Part shown: piece after piece, positions 62,208 to 64,000 of the stretch
How positions within the stretch are numbered: the stretch's first letter is position 1
Layout: each line of letters starts with the position of its first letter
Origin: Clostridiales bacterium
GTDB taxonomy: Bacteria; Bacillota; Clostridia; Christensenellales; CAG-314
NCBI GenBank assembly: GCA_022508375.1
Contig: JAFLVJ010000001.1
Coordinates: forward strand, 192,857 to 256,856
Direction of reading: 5' to 3'
DNA length: 64,000 nt
The notes under the pieces: generated by a model
Databases searched by the model: none
What the model was told of the DNA's origin: nothing
Seen by the model: the letters and a program-made list of their open reading frames with translations, nothing else
Program-made: the position numbers and the translations under genes

Positions 62208-62240
62208 TAATTTTTTGCACTATTATATCGTTTATCAATA
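62195..62240. repeat. Two 15-bp direct repeats, possible HTH operators
   Basis: TATCGTTTGTCAATA (62195-62209) and TATCGTTTATCAATA (62226-62240) differ at one base and are 31 bp apart, three helical turns. One overlaps the -35 box of the DUF2975-HTH promoter, the other is upstream of it. Confidence 0.55.
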
Positions 62241-62245
62241 TTTTT

Positions 62246-63541
62246 TTACTTGCTGTAATAACTATTGAAACGGTCGTTGACGGTAAGGGTGCCGTAGTTA
62301 GTGTCGTCAAGGCTTATTTGTATCACTGTTACGCCCTTTTCCATTTGATTGCCATCTTCGTCCGTCCACAGGTTGGCGTTGTAAAGCACCTTGCTTGTAA
62401 ATATCTTGGGATTGTTGAAGAATGGATACGTATGATAACCGCAACACAGTCCATACCCGAGATATACGCCGTCGTAATAGCCCTTGAGGTTGTTTACGTG
62501 GTCGTGTCCGCAAAATAGCGCCTTGGTGCAATCCAAATCCTTGATATACCTAAACACGTCAGGATGATCCGTTACGCCTTCGCAATTGCCTTGGTAAAAG
62601 ATTCCTACCGTGTAGCCTTCGTCACCGTACACGTATTCACTGTCCTTTTTGTCACTTTCGCGCACTACTCCCTTGACATCCCGTATCTCTACGTCGGGAA
62701 GTTGACTTTTGACAATATCGGACACTTCGCGACCGCTATTCAGTTCGTTGAGGTAGTACATGTTGGCAAATTCCTTGATGGGAATGTGGAAAAACATGCT
62801 CGTTTGAATATCCGACTTAATATCACACAGTCCGTTGACCGCCCAAGTGTACCAGTCCATTTGACTTTGCTTAATCCAGTCGTACACCCAATCGGATAGC
62901 GACGCGTTGTCCGACTCGGGATACATACCGCTGTCCAATAGCACCAGACTGTATATGAGGTTATCAGGATTGTAACTATCCTTGAAAACGTTAACAAGGA
63001 AGTTGCTTTCGCCGTCAATATTAGTTGGTCCCGGGCTAAACAGGCAATGATCGTAATTAGCCAACAGACGCCATATAGCGTACTTGCTGCAATCGAACTG
63101 ACTGTCATGATTGCCGTATGTAAACGTCCAGTACTGTTGACGCTCCTCCATAAACTTGGCAAAGTAATTAAAGGCGTCGTAAGTAAATATGGATAACGCA
63201 AGGTCACCCGTTACCACGCAAATATCCGGCTTTTCCGTCCTGATTGCGCGATCCAACAAATCCATAGTTTTACGGTCGCGCGTAAAATTGCCGAATTTTA
63301 TTTGCGGGTCGGCAATTTGCATTATTTTGAGTTCGTCAGCGTCCTTGTCCACGATAAGCGACGGAAACAGGTCCAAGTCAAACAGTTTGTCACTGCTAAA
63401 TCCGTAATTACCGTAGCCATCAGTTGGACTTTTGCTATGAATTGCCCAACGCACTGCACACACGGCTACGAATATCATTATCATGGCAATTATCAAACCG
63501 ATAATGGTCCAAGCCGTCCTTCTTCTGCGATTAGTTGCCAT
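62246..63541 (-). CDS. Membrane-anchored calcineurin-like metallophosphoesterase
   Basis: Predicted extracytoplasmic phosphoesterase. 431 residues: basic N-terminus, one membrane anchor (about 11-33), then a metallophosphoesterase domain with its metal-binding blocks in order: IADPQ (Asp, with Gln in place of the usual His), VTGDLAL (GD), TYGNHDSQF (GNHD), FFHIP (His) and FCGHDHVN (GHxH). The Dx(Q) form of the first block resembles Icc/PhoD-like and some phosphatase relatives. The substrate is unknown. It begins 9 bp after the zinc-ribbon gene, so they form an operon. Confidence 0.87.
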   Translation of the reverse strand: MATNRRRRTAWTIIGLIIAMIMIFVAVCAVRWAIHSKSPTDGYGNYGFSSDKLFDLDLFPSLIVDKDADELKIMQIADPQIKFGNFTRDRKTMDLLDRAIRTEKPDICVVTGDLALSIFTYDAFNYFAKFMEERQQYWTFTYGNHDSQFDCSKYAIWRLLANYDHCLFSPGPTNIDGESNFLVNVFKDSYNPDNLIYSLVLLDSGMYPESDNASLSDWVYDWIKQSQMDWYTWAVNGLCDIKSDIQTSMFFHIPIKEFANMYYLNELNSGREVSDIVKSQLPDVEIRDVKGVVRESDKKDSEYVYGDEGYTVGIFYQGNCEGVTDHPDVFRYIKDLDCTKALFCGHDHVNNLKGYYDGVYLGYGLCCGYHTYPFFNNPKIFTSKVLYNANLWTDEDGNQMEKGVTVIQISLDDTNYGTLTVNDRFNSYYSK

Positions 63542-63550
63542 TTGTCACCT

Positions 63551-64000
63551 TTATTCGTCTTTGTAGATAATGCGTCCGCAATGTTCACACCGCATGTAGG
63601 ACTTGCCCGCCATTTGCGTATCTACTACCGCCTTGGGCATTTCCATTTGACAGCCTCCGCAGCGGGAACCGTCGCGCAACGGAACGAAAACAGGATGCAA
63701 TCCGCCTTCGGATACCTTTTTGTATATTTCAAATAACGACGGCTCAATTACCTTTTTCAACTCGGCTTGCTTGAGCTTGAGTTCCGTTACTCGGGGTTTA
63801 ACCTCCTCAGTTGCCTTGTTAAAGTCTTCGTTTGCCTTTTTGTAAGCAACGACAATCTTGGGAAGCTTAGCGTTAATTTCATCAAAGGACTTGGCAATTT
63901 CCTCACCTTCGCGAATAATACGCTTGATATCCTTGTCAACATTTGACAAGTCTGTCAATTGCACGTTGAGTTGCTTGTTCATGTAGTTAAGCTCGTCAAT
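63551..64000 (-). CDS. COG1579-like coiled-coil zinc-ribbon protein (N-terminus beyond the window)
   Basis: The frame is open to the right edge, so the visible 149 residues are a C-terminal part. It has a long coiled coil rich in Lys and Glu (about 100 residues), then a C4 zinc ribbon: CGGCQMEMP and CEHCGRI. This is the layout of COG1579 proteins (CdsZ-like zinc-ribbon proteins), usually about 240 residues. An internal ATG at 63982 lies inside the coiled coil and is unlikely to be the start. Exact role in this organism unknown. Confidence 0.78.
   Translation of the reverse strand: MDELNYMNKQLNVQLTDLSNVDKDIKRIIREGEEIAKSFDEINAKLPKIVVAYKKANEDFNKATEEVKPRVTELKLKQAELKKVIEPSLFEIYKKVSEGGLHPVFVPLRDGSRCGGCQMEMPKAVVDTQMAGKSYMRCEHCGRIIYKDE

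Overview
The window looks like a chromosomal segment of an anaerobic, low to moderate G+C member of the Firmicutes (Bacillota), most likely an intestinal Clostridia-type organism. The reasons are an Rnf complex, a single-chain pyruvate:ferredoxin oxidoreductase, Firmicutes gene orders (tig-clpP-clpX-lon-engB; comEA-comEC-holA), a Gram-positive SOS box, AGGAGG-type ribosome binding sites, and very large BspA/InlB-type surface lipoproteins. The exact lineage is inference. No phage, plasmid, transposase or CRISPR genes are visible.

Layout from left to right (most genes are on the minus strand). (1) 1-3465: rnfC-rnfD-rnfG, running off the left edge, with its own promoter and three tandem 20-bp repeats upstream. 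(2) 3679-5450: a CPA2-type cation/proton antiporter followed by an uncharacterised 57-residue acidic protein, a terminator, and one copy of a dispersed palindromic element. (3) 5488-14457: uvrB-GNAT-uvrA-polA-coaE, headed by a consensus promoter with a perfect LexA box. (4) 14541-16135: coaX translationally coupled to an ECF-type membrane protein (possible pantothenate transporter). (5) 16196-22863: tig-clpP-clpX and lon-engB, protein quality control. (6) 22945-24648, plus strand: rqcH, divergent from tig. (7) 24780-33346: a zinc-ribbon membrane protein, then a tightly packed minus-strand run comEA-comEC-holA-membrane protein-M28 peptidase-lspA-rluD-degenerate carbamoyltransferase. A ~210-nt structured RNA abuts the comEA start codon and a second short RNA candidate lies upstream. 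(8) 33620-34551: SRAP protein, tRNA-Glu(CTC), and a duplicated tRNA 3' end. (9) 34564-54515: four giant lipoproteins (1311 to 2195 residues), apparently two two-gene operons. (10) 54625-64000: a DEDDh exonuclease with an unknown C-terminal half, a small lipoprotein, PFOR, a DUF2975/HTH pair, a metallophosphoesterase and a partial zinc-ribbon protein.

How the parts connect: PFOR makes reduced ferredoxin, and Rnf uses it to reduce NAD+ while exporting ions, so the two ends of the window are the two ends of one energy pathway. The antiporter would act on the same ion gradient. CoaX, CoaE and the putative ECF S component are all CoA-supply functions. Trigger factor, ClpXP, Lon and RqcH cover protein folding, proteolysis and ribosome rescue. 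UvrAB, PolA and SRAP cover DNA repair. LspA would process the giant lipoproteins.

The least explained parts are the two RNA candidates beside comEA, the catalytically stripped carbamoyltransferase at the end of the com operon, the three-copy palindromic element, the acidic protein behind the antiporter, and the lipoprotein quartet.
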